A DNA stretch of 64,000 nucleotides from Gelatiniphilus marinus (GCF_042678305.1 NZ_JBHUDT010000006.1), one strand, 5' to 3'. Positions 34,013-43,891 are shown, counted from the first letter of the stretch. Numbers and translations: made by a program. The notes: generated by a model from the letters alone, not told the origin.

Positions 34013-36859
34013 ATGTCAGACCAAAAACGTCTTTTTCTTGTCGATGCCTATGCCTTGATTTTTCGCGGGTATTATGCTTTTATAAAAAATCCGCGAATCA
34101 ATTCCAAAGGCGAAGACACTTCGGCCATTATGGGTTTTATGAACTCCCTTTTGGATGTAATTAAACGCGAACGCCCCGACCATTTGGCCGTTTGTTTTGA
34201 CAAAGGCGGTAGCGCAGACCGTGTAGAAATGTTTGAAGCCTACAAAGCCAACAGGGATGAAACGCCCGAAGGTATAAAAACAGCAGTTCCGTACATTTAC
34301 GAGATTTTAAAAGCCATGCACATTCCCATTATGGTTAAAGAAGGTTACGAGGCAGATGATGTTATTGGAACCCTGTCCCGCCAAGCGGAAAAAGAAGGCT
34401 ACCAAACCTTTATGGTAACGCCCGATAAGGATTTTGCACAATTGGTGACCGAAAATATTTTTATGTACCGCCCTGTATTTGGTGGTGGTTACGAAACTTG
34501 GGGCATCCCCGAAGTGCAGAAAAAATTTGAAGTAACAAACCCTATGCAAGTCATTGATTTTTTGGGAATGATGGGCGATTCCAGCGACAATATTCCCGGG
34601 TTGCCAGGCGTTGGCGAAAAAACGGCCAAAAAATTTATTAAAGAATTTGGCAGTATGGAAGGTTTATTGGCCAATACCGATAAGCTTAAGGGCAAGATGA
34701 AAGAAAAAGTGGAGGCCAATGGCGAACTGGGATTGCTCTCTAAACAATTGGCAACCATTATGTTAGATGTTCCGGTAACGTTTAATGCCAAAGATTTTGA
34801 GCTGGATCACCCCGATGTTGAGAAGGTTAAAGAAATATTTCAGGAATTGGAGTTTAGGAGATTGACCGATAATTTTTTAAAAACGTTTTCATCTGAAACG
34901 GAAACTGCTCAGTCTTCACCCGAAAAAGCTTCAGAAAAAACGGAAACAAAAGGCACACCAAAACAAGTTAAATCTGCTGGAGCTGGTCAATTTTCTCTAT
35001 TTGGAGCAGAAGACAATTCCGCGGAAGCACCAACAAACAACACCCGAAAAACCTCGGAAACATCGTCGCATTTTTACCAAAGTGTCGCCTCGGGAATGGC
35101 AATAAAACTGTTTATTAAAAATTTAATGAACCAAACTTCGGTGTGTTTTGATACCGAAACCACAGGCTTAAACCCGTTGACGGCAGAATTGGTGGGCATT
35201 GCATTTTCCTGGGAAGTGGGCAAAGGTTTTTACATGCCGTTCCCGGAAAACAAGGATGAAGCGCAAGAACTTATTGAACAACTTCGGCCATTTTTTGAAA
35301 GTGAATCGATTGAAAAAATCGGTCAGAATTTAAAATACGACATTAAGGTTTTGGCAAAATACAATGTAAGTGTAAATGGCAAATTGTTTGATACCATGTT
35401 GGCGCATTACCTGATTAACCCGGATATGCGGCACAATATGGACGTGCTGGCCGAAACCTATTTGAATTACACGCCCATTTCGATAACCGAACTGATTGGT
35501 AAAAAAGGCAAAAACCAACTGTCGATGCGCGAGGTGCCGCTGGAAAAACAAACCGAATACGCCGTTGAAGATGCCGATATTACCCTGCAATTAAAAGAGC
35601 ATTTTGAAAAAGAATTGGGCGAAGCCAACACACAAAGGCTATTTAACGAGATTGAAATTCGGCTACTACGCGTTTTGGCTGCCATGGAATTAGAGGGCAT
35701 TAATTTGGATAAAGACTTTTTACATTCGCTATCGGAGCAATTAAATACGGATATAAAAGATTTAGAAACAAAAATTTATACCGAAGCTGGCGAGGAATTT
35801 AACATTGCATCGCCCAAACAATTGGGTGTTATTTTATTTGAAAAACTAAAGTTGGTTGATAAACCCAAAAAAACCAAAACGGGGCAATATGCTACGGGCG
35901 AAGATATTTTATCCTATCTCGCCAAAGACCACGACATTATTCGGAATATTTTAGAGTATCGTGGATTGGCAAAATTAAAAAGCACTTATGTGGATGCCTT
36001 ACCGCTTCAAATAGAACCAACAACGGGAAGGGTGCACACCGATTATATGCAAACCGTTGCAGCAACGGGGCGTTTAAGTAGTAATAACCCTAATTTACAG
36101 AACATTCCTATTCGTACCGAACGCGGGCGACAGGTACGAAAAGCGTTTATTCCCCGTGATGAAAATTACACCTTGTTGGCTGCCGATTATTCTCAAATAG
36201 AACTGCGCATTATTGCGGCTTTGAGCAAAGAAGAAAACATGATTGAGGCCTTTAAAAACGGTGAGGATATTCATGCTTCAACAGCTTCAAAAGTGTTTAA
36301 TGTGCCTTTGGGCGAAGTTACCCGTGAGCAACGAAGCAACGCCAAAACTGTAAACTTTGGTATTATTTATGGCGTTTCAGCTTTTGGACTGAGCAATCAA
36401 ACCGATTTATCACGAAGCGAATCCAAAGCATTGATTGACACCTATTATGCCACCTATCCGAAACTGCGAAGTTATGTTCACGAGCAAATCGATTTTGCCC
36501 GCGATAACGGTTATGTGCAAACCGTTTTGGGGCGTCGCCGTTATTTAAAAGATATTAATTCCAGAAATGCGGTGGTTCGTGGCGCTGCCGAACGAAATGC
36601 CGTAAATGCGCCCATTCAAGGTAGTGCCGCCGACATTATTAAAATTGCCATGATTAATATTTATAACAAACTACAAGAAGGCGATTACAAAACCAAAATG
36701 TTACTGCAAGTCCATGACGAATTGGTTTTTGATGTTTATAAACCCGAACTTGAAACCATGAAAACCTTGATTAAAACCGAAATGGAAAACGCTTATAAAT
36801 TGGAAATTCCGTTGGTAGTAGATTTAGATATAGGCAACAATTGGTTGGAGGCGCATTAA
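34013..36859 (+). CDS. polA: DNA polymerase I
   Basis: A 948-residue three-domain polymerase for gap filling, primer removal and repair. The N-terminal 5'-nuclease domain (about 1-290) has LFLVDAYALIFRGYYAF, VCFDKGG and GDSSDNIPGLPGVGEKTA. The 3'-5' exonuclease domain (about 350-530) keeps VCFDTETTGL (Exo I), NLKYDIKVL (Exo II) and YAVEDADITLQL (Exo III), so proofreading should be active, unlike many other bacterial Pol I proteins. The polymerase domain has DYSQIELRIIAALS (motif A), the O-helix region RSNAKTVNFGIIYG (motif B) and QVHDELVFDV (motif C). A low-complexity linker joins the first two domains near residues 300-345. Length and start are normal. Confidence 0.97.
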   Translation: MSDQKRLFLVDAYALIFRGYYAFIKNPRINSKGEDTSAIMGFMNSLLDVIKRERPDHLAVCFDKGGSADRVEMFEAYKANRDETPEGIKTAVPYIYEILKAMHIPIMVKEGYEADDVIGTLSRQAEKEGYQTFMVTPDKDFAQLVTENIFMYRPVFGGGYETWGIPEVQKKFEVTNPMQVIDFLGMMGDSSDNIPGLPGVGEKTAKKFIKEFGSMEGLLANTDKLKGKMKEKVEANGELGLLSKQLATIMLDVPVTFNAKDFELDHPDVEKVKEIFQELEFRRLTDNFLKTFSSETETAQSSPEKASEKTETKGTPKQVKSAGAGQFSLFGAEDNSAEAPTNNTRKTSETSSHFYQSVASGMAIKLFIKNLMNQTSVCFDTETTGLNPLTAELVGIAFSWEVGKGFYMPFPENKDEAQELIEQLRPFFESESIEKIGQNLKYDIKVLAKYNVSVNGKLFDTMLAHYLINPDMRHNMDVLAETYLNYTPISITELIGKKGKNQLSMREVPLEKQTEYAVEDADITLQLKEHFEKELGEANTQRLFNEIEIRLLRVLAAMELEGINLDKDFLHSLSEQLNTDIKDLETKIYTEAGEEFNIASPKQLGVILFEKLKLVDKPKKTKTGQYATGEDILSYLAKDHDIIRNILEYRGLAKLKSTYVDALPLQIEPTTGRVHTDYMQTVAATGRLSSNNPNLQNIPIRTERGRQVRKAFIPRDENYTLLAADYSQIELRIIAALSKEENMIEAFKNGEDIHASTASKVFNVPLGEVTREQRSNAKTVNFGIIYGVSAFGLSNQTDLSRSESKALIDTYYATYPKLRSYVHEQIDFARDNGYVQTVLGRRRYLKDINSRNAVVRGAAERNAVNAPIQGSAADIIKIAMINIYNKLQEGDYKTKMLLQVHDELVFDVYKPELETMKTLIKTEMENAYKLEIPLVVDLDIGNNWLEAH

Positions 36860-36963
36860 TTAATAGCGTTCAACGTATTAAAAATATATTTTTATTGTGA
36901 AAAAAACAGGACAATTAGTGTGTTTGGTTTTGGTTTTAAACATTCTAACTCGTTATTCTGCTT

Positions 36964-37469
36964 ATGATTTCTAATGATAAAATTACTCGATTTTTTTATA
37001 CCGTAGATTATTTTTGTAAGTATAAAACTAAATTCTCAACCAAAACACAATGCCCAATAATTCTATAAAATGAAGAACAGAAAATATAAAATAAACGATA
37101 GCGAAGTTATCACTACTTTGGTCTTGGTTTGCCGCTGTTTAAAGCATTTTTACATCAACCAGAAACCCTGAGTGCCGTTCTAGTTTATTGATACTTTATC
37201 TTATAACTTGTTAGTGAAATTACAAAGTAAGTTTGTACTGCAAGGGTTATCTCTATATTTATCTGTTGTTTAGGGATATGTTCTGGTATTTCCTTTTTGT
37301 ATTTTACCGCAATAAGTGCGTACCATTACAAAAGAAAAAAAACAATTCAAGGTTAAACTTTATTACCAAACTAATTTTTGGTTTAGTGGCTAATGCCTTC
37401 TACCCAACCAAACCAAATATTAATAGATTAAAAAAATTGGATAAGTTTTATCGAACTCAGGTTAATTAA
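36964..37469 (+). pseudogene. decayed IS982-type transposase remnant
   Basis: Several frames of this roughly 500-bp gap carry successive pieces of an IS982-family transposase. They are MISNDKITRFFYTVDYFCK from 36964, KINDSEVITTLVLV and RCLKHFY from about 37082, LSYNLLVKLQSKFVLQ near 37199-37246, and NFITKLIFGLVANAFYPTKPN near 37360-37420. These correspond in order to the N-terminus, the SDSE-type motif, the VSYNRFVELQ segment and the C-terminal NLI-GLIAY-F-P-KP tail known from Bacteroidota IS982 transposases. Frameshifts, stops and loss of most of the catalytic core show it is dead. It belongs to a different subgroup from the intact element at 7270-8252. No terminal repeats or target duplication were identified. 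Confidence 0.72.
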
Positions 37470-38798
37470 TTATTCCGTTTCAAACAAACCTTTTAAAACC
37501 TCAAGATCTTCTGGCTTTGCAATAATGTTTTTGGCTTTGTTTAATACAAAATAGGTTGGTGTTGCTGTTACAGCATAACTGTTGCCAATGGGGTTGTCCC
37601 ATTTGTCTTGGCCGTAAATATGTATAAAATCGGGGAAATCGTAAGTGAGGTCTTTCCATCTATAAGGCTCTTCTTCTAGTCCTATGGCAATAACTTGTAA
37701 TGCTCCTGTTTCTTGGGTTTTTAAAAAGTTTTGCAATTGTGGTATTTCGTCTAAACAGTGCGAGCAGGTACTGCTCCAAAACAGGATAATGTAATTTTGG
37801 GCTGTATCTAATTCGCTCAATTTTTTTGTGGTAACAGTGTTGTTTTCTGTAATTTCAAAAGAAAAATCTGGTGCTTTACTTCCTATGGATAGGCTTTTAA
37901 AAAGTAACAATCCATCAATCAATTCTTGGTCATTTAGTGTTTTTGCTATCTCTATCAAATAGCTTTCTGCGATATAGTTGGCTACATTCTCGAATCCTAA
38001 ATCTGCCATTTGTTGCCACAAATCTACTAACAAGACGCGTTTTATTTTATCTGGGGCCTGCTTCATGGCGTTGCAAAATACATCGATGTTGTTTTTGTAA
38101 TTGGTAACTTCATCTGTATTATCAGATGACATCCCAAAGACGTAATTTAGCATCCGTTCGTCAAAAAAATTAGAGCTTTGCAAAATTTTGTTGTTAAAAT
38201 CCAGATTATCGAAATAATGGGCTTTTAAATTGCTTACATAGGTTTTTACGTCCTGAAAAGTATCGGGAATATAGGGACGGTTTGCTTTAATAAATTCTAG
38301 TGCTATGGTTGCTTTGGCTAAGGTCTCAAAACTAGATTGTGCTTCGCGCTGGGTATTAAAAATAGACTTTAAAGCCAGTGTATCTTTACTTTCTTCTCTG
38401 TAAAATTTACCGATGCTATGGGTTATCATAGACATGCTATTGGTGTAAGATTCAAGTAATTTGTTTTCAGTCGAAGATTTAAAATCGATACCGGTTTCAG
38501 AATTAAACGTAAACTCTATATCTTCCTTTCCGTTGTAAATAAGATCGAAATTATAATCTTCTTGCGGAATGGCATACACAATTCTGTACATGCCTTTGCT
38601 TACTGTAGAATCTAATTTAAATTCTAGGATGCCTTCTTTAATTTCTGCGTTTGTAATATATTCTGAAACCGTGGGAGTTACTTTGTATAACAAGGCTATA
38701 TTATAATCTTGAGCTGGTGTAAAGGTGCCTTTAATAGTGTGTTGCCCAAAAAAGATGGTTGGCAGTAAAACCGCTAAGGCAACAAGTTCTTTTAACAT
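37470..38798 (-). CDS. TlpA-like thiol:disulphide oxidoreductase, secreted
   Basis: A 442-residue exported protein with a signal peptide ending near TIFFGQ. The N-terminal 300 residues form a beta-sandwich and helical region (DUF4369/DUF5106-like architecture seen in Bacteroidota). The C-terminal 140 residues are a TlpA/AhpC-type thioredoxin domain: GSKAPDFSF, FWSSTCSHCLDEIPQL with the CSHC redox pair, and ATPTYFV with the cis-proline. It should reduce or oxidise disulphides in the periplasm. It lies 29 bp after mfd on the same strand and may be cotranscribed; the partner protein is unknown. Its stop codon abuts the transposase remnant. Confidence 0.85.
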   Translation of the reverse strand: MLKELVALAVLLPTIFFGQHTIKGTFTPAQDYNIALLYKVTPTVSEYITNAEIKEGILEFKLDSTVSKGMYRIVYAIPQEDYNFDLIYNGKEDIEFTFNSETGIDFKSSTENKLLESYTNSMSMITHSIGKFYREESKDTLALKSIFNTQREAQSSFETLAKATIALEFIKANRPYIPDTFQDVKTYVSNLKAHYFDNLDFNNKILQSSNFFDERMLNYVFGMSSDNTDEVTNYKNNIDVFCNAMKQAPDKIKRVLLVDLWQQMADLGFENVANYIAESYLIEIAKTLNDQELIDGLLLFKSLSIGSKAPDFSFEITENNTVTTKKLSELDTAQNYIILFWSSTCSHCLDEIPQLQNFLKTQETGALQVIAIGLEEEPYRWKDLTYDFPDFIHIYGQDKWDNPIGNSYAVTATPTYFVLNKAKNIIAKPEDLEVLKGLFETE

Positions 38799-38827
38799 GA
38801 TTTTAATTTATTTTAATAAAACAATAA

Positions 38828-41800
38828 TCAAGCCATAATAGGTTTTAAAAGTGCCAAGGCTTGTTTTACGGTTTTAACGGCATTAAAAGTAAGCAATAAC
38901 CTAAGACCATTTCGGGTTTGCTTTTCTTTAATCTTGCAAATGCCCGGGTTTGCTTGCACAAATTTAAGCACTTTTGTAAAACTTTCGCTTTGGTAAAACT
39001 TACTTTGCTGATCGGTTATAAAATACCCCACAAATTTACCTTGTTTCATGATAACTTTTTCGAATCCTAATGTTGTGGCCATCCACTTTATTTGGACACT
39101 ACTCAATAAATCAGTTACTTGTGTTGGCAATTCCCCAAATCGGTCTATGAGGTCTAACTCAAATTTTTGTAATTCTGCTTCGGTTTTTAAGTTGTTTAAT
39201 TGGGTGTACAGGTTTAGTCGTTCTGCAATATTATTTACGTAATCGTCTGGAAAAAGCAATTCGAAATCGGTATCAATGGTTACCTCTTTTACATAAGCTT
39301 TATCGGTTTCATCTTCATCATACAAATCTTTAAACTCGTTTTCTTTAAGTTCTTCAATGGCTTCATTTAGTATTTTTTGATAGGTATCGAAACCTATTTC
39401 GTTTATAAAACCGCTTTGTTCGCCACCCAATAAATCTCCGGCTCCACGAATTTCTAAATCTTTCATGGCGATATTAAAACCACTGCCCAACTCTGTAAAT
39501 TGCTCTAAAGCGGTGATACGTTTTCTGGCATCATCGGTCATTGCAGAATATTCAGGGGTTATAAAATAGCAAAAGGCTTTTTTGTTGCTTCTACCCACGC
39601 GACCACGCATTTGGTGCAAATCGCTCAACCCGAAATTATTGGCGTTATTTATAAAAATGGTGTTGGCATTTGGCACATCCAATCCACTTTCAACAATGGT
39701 GGTACTTACCAAAACATCGAAAGCACCATCCATAAATTGAAGCATGAGTTCTTCAAGTTTTTTACCTTCCATTTGCCCATGGCCAATGCCAATTTTTGCA
39801 TCGGGTACTAAACGCTGTAACATGCCGGCAACTTCTTTTATGTTTTCTATGCGATTATGAATGAAAAATATTTGCCCGCCACGTTGAATCTCGTAACTTA
39901 CTGCATCGCGAATGGTTTCTTCGTTAAAACGGATAACATGGCTTTCAATGGGGTAACGGTTTGGCGGTGGTGTAGTAATTACCGATAAATCGCGTGCCGC
40001 CATTAAACTGAATTGTAAGGTACGCGGAATTGGTGTTGCGGTTAGCGTTAGCACATCTACATTGTCTTTTAAAGTCTTTAGTTTTTCTTTTACTGAAACT
40101 CCAAATTTTTGCTCTTCATCGACAATCAACAATCCTAAATCTTTAAACTTTACGTTTTTGTTGACTAATTGATGTGTACCAATAATAATATCGACATTTC
40201 CTTTTTCTAAGCCCTCTAAAGTTTCGCGCTTTTCTTTAGCGGTTCTAAATCGATTTACATAATCTACCGTTACAGGAAAATTCTTTAAACGCTGCTTAAA
40301 GGTTCTGGAATGTTGGTAAGCCAAAATGGTAGTTGGCACCAAAACGGCCACTTGTTTGCCATTATCTACGGCTTTAAAGGCTGCACGAATGGCCACTTCG
40401 GTTTTACCAAAACCCACATCGCCACAAACCAGTCGGTCCATGGGGCGTTCGCTTTCCATATCCGCTTTAATATCTGCGGTTGCCGTACTTTGGTCTGGTG
40501 TGTCTTCATAAATAAAAGAGGCTTCCAACTCGTGTTGCATGTAACTGTCTGGATTGTACCGGTAACCTTTTTGGGTTTTACGCTTTGCGTACAATTTTAT
40601 TAAGTTGAAAGCCACATGTTTTACCCGAGCTTTTGTTTTTTGTTTAAGGGTTTTCCAAGCTTTACTACCAAGTTTGTAAATTTTGGGAGGTTTGCCGTCT
40701 TTACCGTTAAACTTGGTAATTTTATGTAACGAATGGATACTTAAATACAGCACATCGCGCTCGCCGTAAACCAATTTTATGGCTTCTTGTTTTTTGCCTT
40801 CAACATCAATTTTTTGGAGTCCGCCAAAACGCCCAATACCGTGGTCTATATGGGTTACATAATCGCCAATATCTAAATTTGTAAGTTCCTTTAAAGTAAT
40901 GGCCTGCTTTTTGGCGTAACCACTTTTTAGATGAAACTTATGGTAACGCTCAAAAATTTGATGATCGGTATAACACACCATTTTGTTATCATGATCTACA
41001 AAACCTTGATGCAACGATAAAATGATGGTTTGATATTGCTTGACATCGAGATTGGAATCGTCGAAAATATCATGGAACCGTTTTGCTTGCTGCTCGCTAA
41101 TGCAAGCAATATAATTGGTGTAACCCTTTTCGTGATTGGTATTTAAGTCTTCTATTAAAAGGTTGAATTGTTTATTAAACGCGGGTTGCGGTGTGGTGTT
41201 GAAAACGATTTGGTTTACGCCATTACGAGAATCATGCGACGTTTCACTAACAACGACATTATTTTTAAAAACAGACGTTGTTCCAAACTCAATAATCGAA
41301 AAATCGAGTAATTGCTTTTTTAACAATTCAGAATTACTAAATAACTCATCTGGTTGGGCATGTTTTAATTCGGAGTCGAGTAATTTGAAAGCCTCTTCGG
41401 CTTTTTCATAAAAATCGTCTATTCGAGCAAAGAACAGATTTGCATTTTTAAAACAAACCACTGTTTTTTGAGCGATATATTTTAAGAAACTTTGGCGGTT
41501 TTCGTTTAATAATTTCTTGGCAACATTGGGGATGATATTAATTTTTTTTATCTGCTCTAAAGAAAGCTGGGTTTCTACATCGAAGGTTCTGATGCTATCT
41601 ACCTCATCGCCAAAAAATTCGATACGATAAGGTTCATCGTGCGAAAACGAAAACACATCCACAATACCGCCGCGTACCGAAAACTCTCCGGGTTCGGTTA
41701 CAAAATCAACACGCTTAAATTGGTACTCGAACAGTACTTCGTTTACAAAATCGATGCTTATTTTATCGTTTACCGATACTTTTAAGGTGTTGCGTTCCAA

Positions 41801-42211
41801 CTCTTTTCGGGTAACCACTTTCTCGAAAAGCGCATCGGGATAGGTAACAATTATGGCTGGTTTTTTTTGCGAATTTATACGGTTTAAAACCTCGGCACGA
41901 AGCAGTACGTTAGCATTATCGGTTTCATCAATTTGGTAAGGCCTGCGGTAGCTGCCCGGGTAAAACAGCACATCTTTTGGGTTGCACAATTGCTCTAAAT
42001 CGTTAAGGTAGTGTGCGGCTTCTTCTTTATCGTTAAAAACAATTAGAAAAGGTTTTTCGGCATGTTTAAAAAGACTTGAAATGACAAATGAAAAAGACGA
42101 CCCAACGAGTCCTTTTAAATGTGTTTTGTTTTGAGTTTGGGCAATAGCGTTTTGCAGATTTTGCATTTGCAAAGTCTGTAGATAGGTTTGCGAGAGATTG
42201 GATGGACTCAC
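38828..42211 (-). CDS. mfd: transcription-repair coupling factor Mfd
   Basis: An 1127-residue ATP-dependent translocase that removes stalled RNA polymerase at lesions and recruits UvrA. Order: UvrB-homology N-terminal part (SSFSFVISSLFKHAEKPFLIV; GEFSVRGGIVDVFSF), the RNA-polymerase-interaction domain (DYVTHIDHGIGRFGGLQKI), and the RecG-like helicase core with Walker A GDVGFGKTEVAIRAA, the Walker B-type LIVDEEQKFGV and motif VI QMRGRVGRSNKKAFCYF. The C-terminal TRCF regulatory domain follows. Length is typical for the phylum. The gap upstream, shared with holB, holds two repeat structures. Confidence 0.97.
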   Translation of the reverse strand: MSPSNLSQTYLQTLQMQNLQNAIAQTQNKTHLKGLVGSSFSFVISSLFKHAEKPFLIVFNDKEEAAHYLNDLEQLCNPKDVLFYPGSYRRPYQIDETDNANVLLRAEVLNRINSQKKPAIIVTYPDALFEKVVTRKELERNTLKVSVNDKISIDFVNEVLFEYQFKRVDFVTEPGEFSVRGGIVDVFSFSHDEPYRIEFFGDEVDSIRTFDVETQLSLEQIKKINIIPNVAKKLLNENRQSFLKYIAQKTVVCFKNANLFFARIDDFYEKAEEAFKLLDSELKHAQPDELFSNSELLKKQLLDFSIIEFGTTSVFKNNVVVSETSHDSRNGVNQIVFNTTPQPAFNKQFNLLIEDLNTNHEKGYTNYIACISEQQAKRFHDIFDDSNLDVKQYQTIILSLHQGFVDHDNKMVCYTDHQIFERYHKFHLKSGYAKKQAITLKELTNLDIGDYVTHIDHGIGRFGGLQKIDVEGKKQEAIKLVYGERDVLYLSIHSLHKITKFNGKDGKPPKIYKLGSKAWKTLKQKTKARVKHVAFNLIKLYAKRKTQKGYRYNPDSYMQHELEASFIYEDTPDQSTATADIKADMESERPMDRLVCGDVGFGKTEVAIRAAFKAVDNGKQVAVLVPTTILAYQHSRTFKQRLKNFPVTVDYVNRFRTAKEKRETLEGLEKGNVDIIIGTHQLVNKNVKFKDLGLLIVDEEQKFGVSVKEKLKTLKDNVDVLTLTATPIPRTLQFSLMAARDLSVITTPPPNRYPIESHVIRFNEETIRDAVSYEIQRGGQIFFIHNRIENIKEVAGMLQRLVPDAKIGIGHGQMEGKKLEELMLQFMDGAFDVLVSTTIVESGLDVPNANTIFINNANNFGLSDLHQMRGRVGRSNKKAFCYFITPEYSAMTDDARKRITALEQFTELGSGFNIAMKDLEIRGAGDLLGGEQSGFINEIGFDTYQKILNEAIEELKENEFKDLYDEDETDKAYVKEVTIDTDFELLFPDDYVNNIAERLNLYTQLNNLKTEAELQKFELDLIDRFGELPTQVTDLLSSVQIKWMATTLGFEKVIMKQGKFVGYFITDQQSKFYQSESFTKVLKFVQANPGICKIKEKQTRNGLRLLLTFNAVKTVKQALALLKPIMA

Positions 42212-42352
42212 CTAATTATTAAATTTTAAGATTGCAAATATACGGTTTACAATTATTTCAATTACGATTTTGTAATAAATCGTTACTGTTTGCTTTTTTA
42301 TGTTTTTTTGAATTTAGAGCATCACTTGGCTTTGTTAGAAAAAATGTCGAAC

Positions 42353-42414
42353 TTCGTTTAACGATTGAATATCGATAATTTATAACAATCGATATTCAAA
42401 TTCAATTAAACGAA
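42353..42414. repeat. long imperfect inverted repeat upstream of mfd
   Basis: The left arm begins TTCGTTTAA and ends TTGAATATCGAT. The right arm begins ATCGATATTCAA and ends TTAAACGAA. The inner 12 bases pair perfectly across an 11-base spacer, then a three-base asymmetry, then nine more pairs. It is AT-rich and may act as a cruciform, operator or attenuator, but no function is assigned. Confidence 0.55.
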
Positions 42415-42470
42415 TCGCTCCATAAATAAAAAAACATCAAATTTAAAACCATAATATTGCAAGTAAGTTC

Positions 42471-42617
42471 GTTAGGGATTGCAGCGGCTTCCTTTTTAAA
42501 GACAAAAAAGAATTGGTTTTGGCCAAACTGAAATTTAACAGATTGCCACGTCCTTCGTCCTCGCAATGACGCTTTAAAAAGATATAGCGGAAAGCCCGAC
42601 CCGATAGGGTAACGCCC
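42471..42617. repeat. composite dispersed intergenic element with a nested repeat
   Basis: The outer part starts GTTAGGGATTGCAGCGGC and ends with GCGGAAAGCCCGACCC...GGGTAACGCCC, a form I recall as a frequent intergenic element in Flavobacteriaceae. CTTTTTAAAG (42492-42501) pairs exactly with CTTTAAAAAG (42572-42581), and GGCTT near the left can pair with AAGCC on the right. Inside the loop, about 42538-42571, sits a copy of the CAGATTGCCACGTCC...CCTCGCAATGACG repeat that also occurs near 62-63 kb, so one repeat has entered another. Confidence 0.55.
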
Positions 42618-42689
42618 AAATACAATGAGATGGGATTTTACATTCTTTTTGGTGCTTAACTTCTAATAAAATTCAGTTACTTTTGTTTT

Positions 42690-43841
42690 ATGCTTTTTAA
42701 GGATATTTTAGGACAAGAACATATTAAAAAACATTTAACGCAAAGTGTGGATAATGGCCGGATACCCCATGCCCAACTATTTGTTGGCAACGAAGGTTCT
42801 GGCACTTTGCCCATGGCCATTGCTTATGCGCGTTACATTTTATGTGCTAATTCTGGTGGCGATAATACTTCGGGAAACGCTGCTTGTAACTTAAAATTCA
42901 ATCATTTTTCGCATCCCGATTTACACTTTGCTTTTCCGGTAACCACCAGCGATAAGGTAAAAAGCAAACCGGTATCTAGTTTTTATTTGGATGAGTGGCG
43001 CCAATTGCTAAAGGAACAGCCTTACGGCAATTTGTTTGATTGGTACAAACTGCTTGGTGTTGATAATAAACAGGGGCAAATTGGGGTTGATGAAGCGCAT
43101 GATATTGTAAAATCGCTTACGCTGAAATCTTATGAAGGCGGTTACAAAGTAATGCTGATTTGGATGGCCGAAAAAATGCATACCGCATGTGCCAACAAAC
43201 TTTTAAAGCTTATTGAAGAGCCGCCAAATAAAACGGTATTTATTTTAATTGCCGAAGATGAAGAGCAGCTAATAAGCACCATTAAATCGCGTTGCCAAGT
43301 TTTGCATTTTCCGCCATTGGCCGAAGACGTAATAAAAAACGCCTTGGTAAAGCAGTACAACATTGATGCTAATGAAGCTACAAAAATTGCCCACCAATCT
43401 AACGGGAATTATAATAAGGCTTGCGATTTGGTATATCAGGATTCTGAGGACATACAATTTGAAACCTGGTTTATTTTCTGGATTCGCAGTGCTTTTAAAG
43501 CCAAAGGCAACAAAGCGGCCATACACGATTTAATTTCTTGGAGTGCCGATATTGCCAAAACAGGGCGCGAAACCCAAAAGCAATTCCTTAATTTTTGTTT
43601 GGATTTTTTTAGACAAGCATTATTGCTAAACTACAACGCTACCAATCTTGTTTTTTTAGAGCCTAAGACCGAAAAATTCAAACTCGAGAATTTTGCCCCT
43701 TTTGTACACGGTAATAATATTATGGAAATAAGCAACGAGCTGCAAGATGCCATTTACCATATTGAGCGCAACGGTAATGCTAAAATTATTTTAACCGATT
43801 TATCGATTAAATTAACGCGTTTGCTTCATAAAAAAGAATAA
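42690..43841 (+). CDS. holB: DNA polymerase III subunit delta' (HolB)
   Basis: A 383-residue clamp-loader subunit. FKDILGQEHIKKHLTQSVDNGRIPHAQLF is the standard N-terminus. The P-loop is degenerate: GNEGSGTLPMA lacks the lysine of GxxGxGK(S/T), as expected for a non-ATPase delta' subunit. KLLKLIEEPPNKTVFILIAEDEEQLISTIKSRCQ is the sensor-1/SRC region. The C-terminal part is the helical collar. It would work with HolA and DnaX, which are not in the window. It is convergent with the OmpH-like gene, and a hairpin lies between them. Confidence 0.9.
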   Translation: MLFKDILGQEHIKKHLTQSVDNGRIPHAQLFVGNEGSGTLPMAIAYARYILCANSGGDNTSGNAACNLKFNHFSHPDLHFAFPVTTSDKVKSKPVSSFYLDEWRQLLKEQPYGNLFDWYKLLGVDNKQGQIGVDEAHDIVKSLTLKSYEGGYKVMLIWMAEKMHTACANKLLKLIEEPPNKTVFILIAEDEEQLISTIKSRCQVLHFPPLAEDVIKNALVKQYNIDANEATKIAHQSNGNYNKACDLVYQDSEDIQFETWFIFWIRSAFKAKGNKAAIHDLISWSADIAKTGRETQKQFLNFCLDFFRQALLLNYNATNLVFLEPKTEKFKLENFAPFVHGNNIMEISNELQDAIYHIERNGNAKIILTDLSIKLTRLLHKKE

Positions 43842-43891
43842 TAAACTGCTCATTAGGATAAAAAGACAAATCCAAAAATACTTGAAACAAA

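Larger units (their letters stand above)
42212..42689. other. divergent mfd/holB intergenic region with two repeat structures
   Basis: A 478-bp gap without a gene. It carries an interrupted inverted repeat (42353-42414) and a composite dispersed element (42471-42617), both listed separately. Promoters for mfd and holB must lie at its two ends; no clear consensus was seen. Confidence 0.5.

Noticed and set aside
37233..37469. 78-codon plus-strand frame as an independent small gene
   Set aside because: Its second half is the C-terminal tail of an IS982-type transposase, and its neighbours in other frames are the preceding parts of the same protein, so it is a remnant.
42690..42860. Degenerate P-loop in HolB as a damaged ATPase
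   Set aside because: Delta' subunits do not hydrolyse ATP and commonly lack the P-loop lysine.
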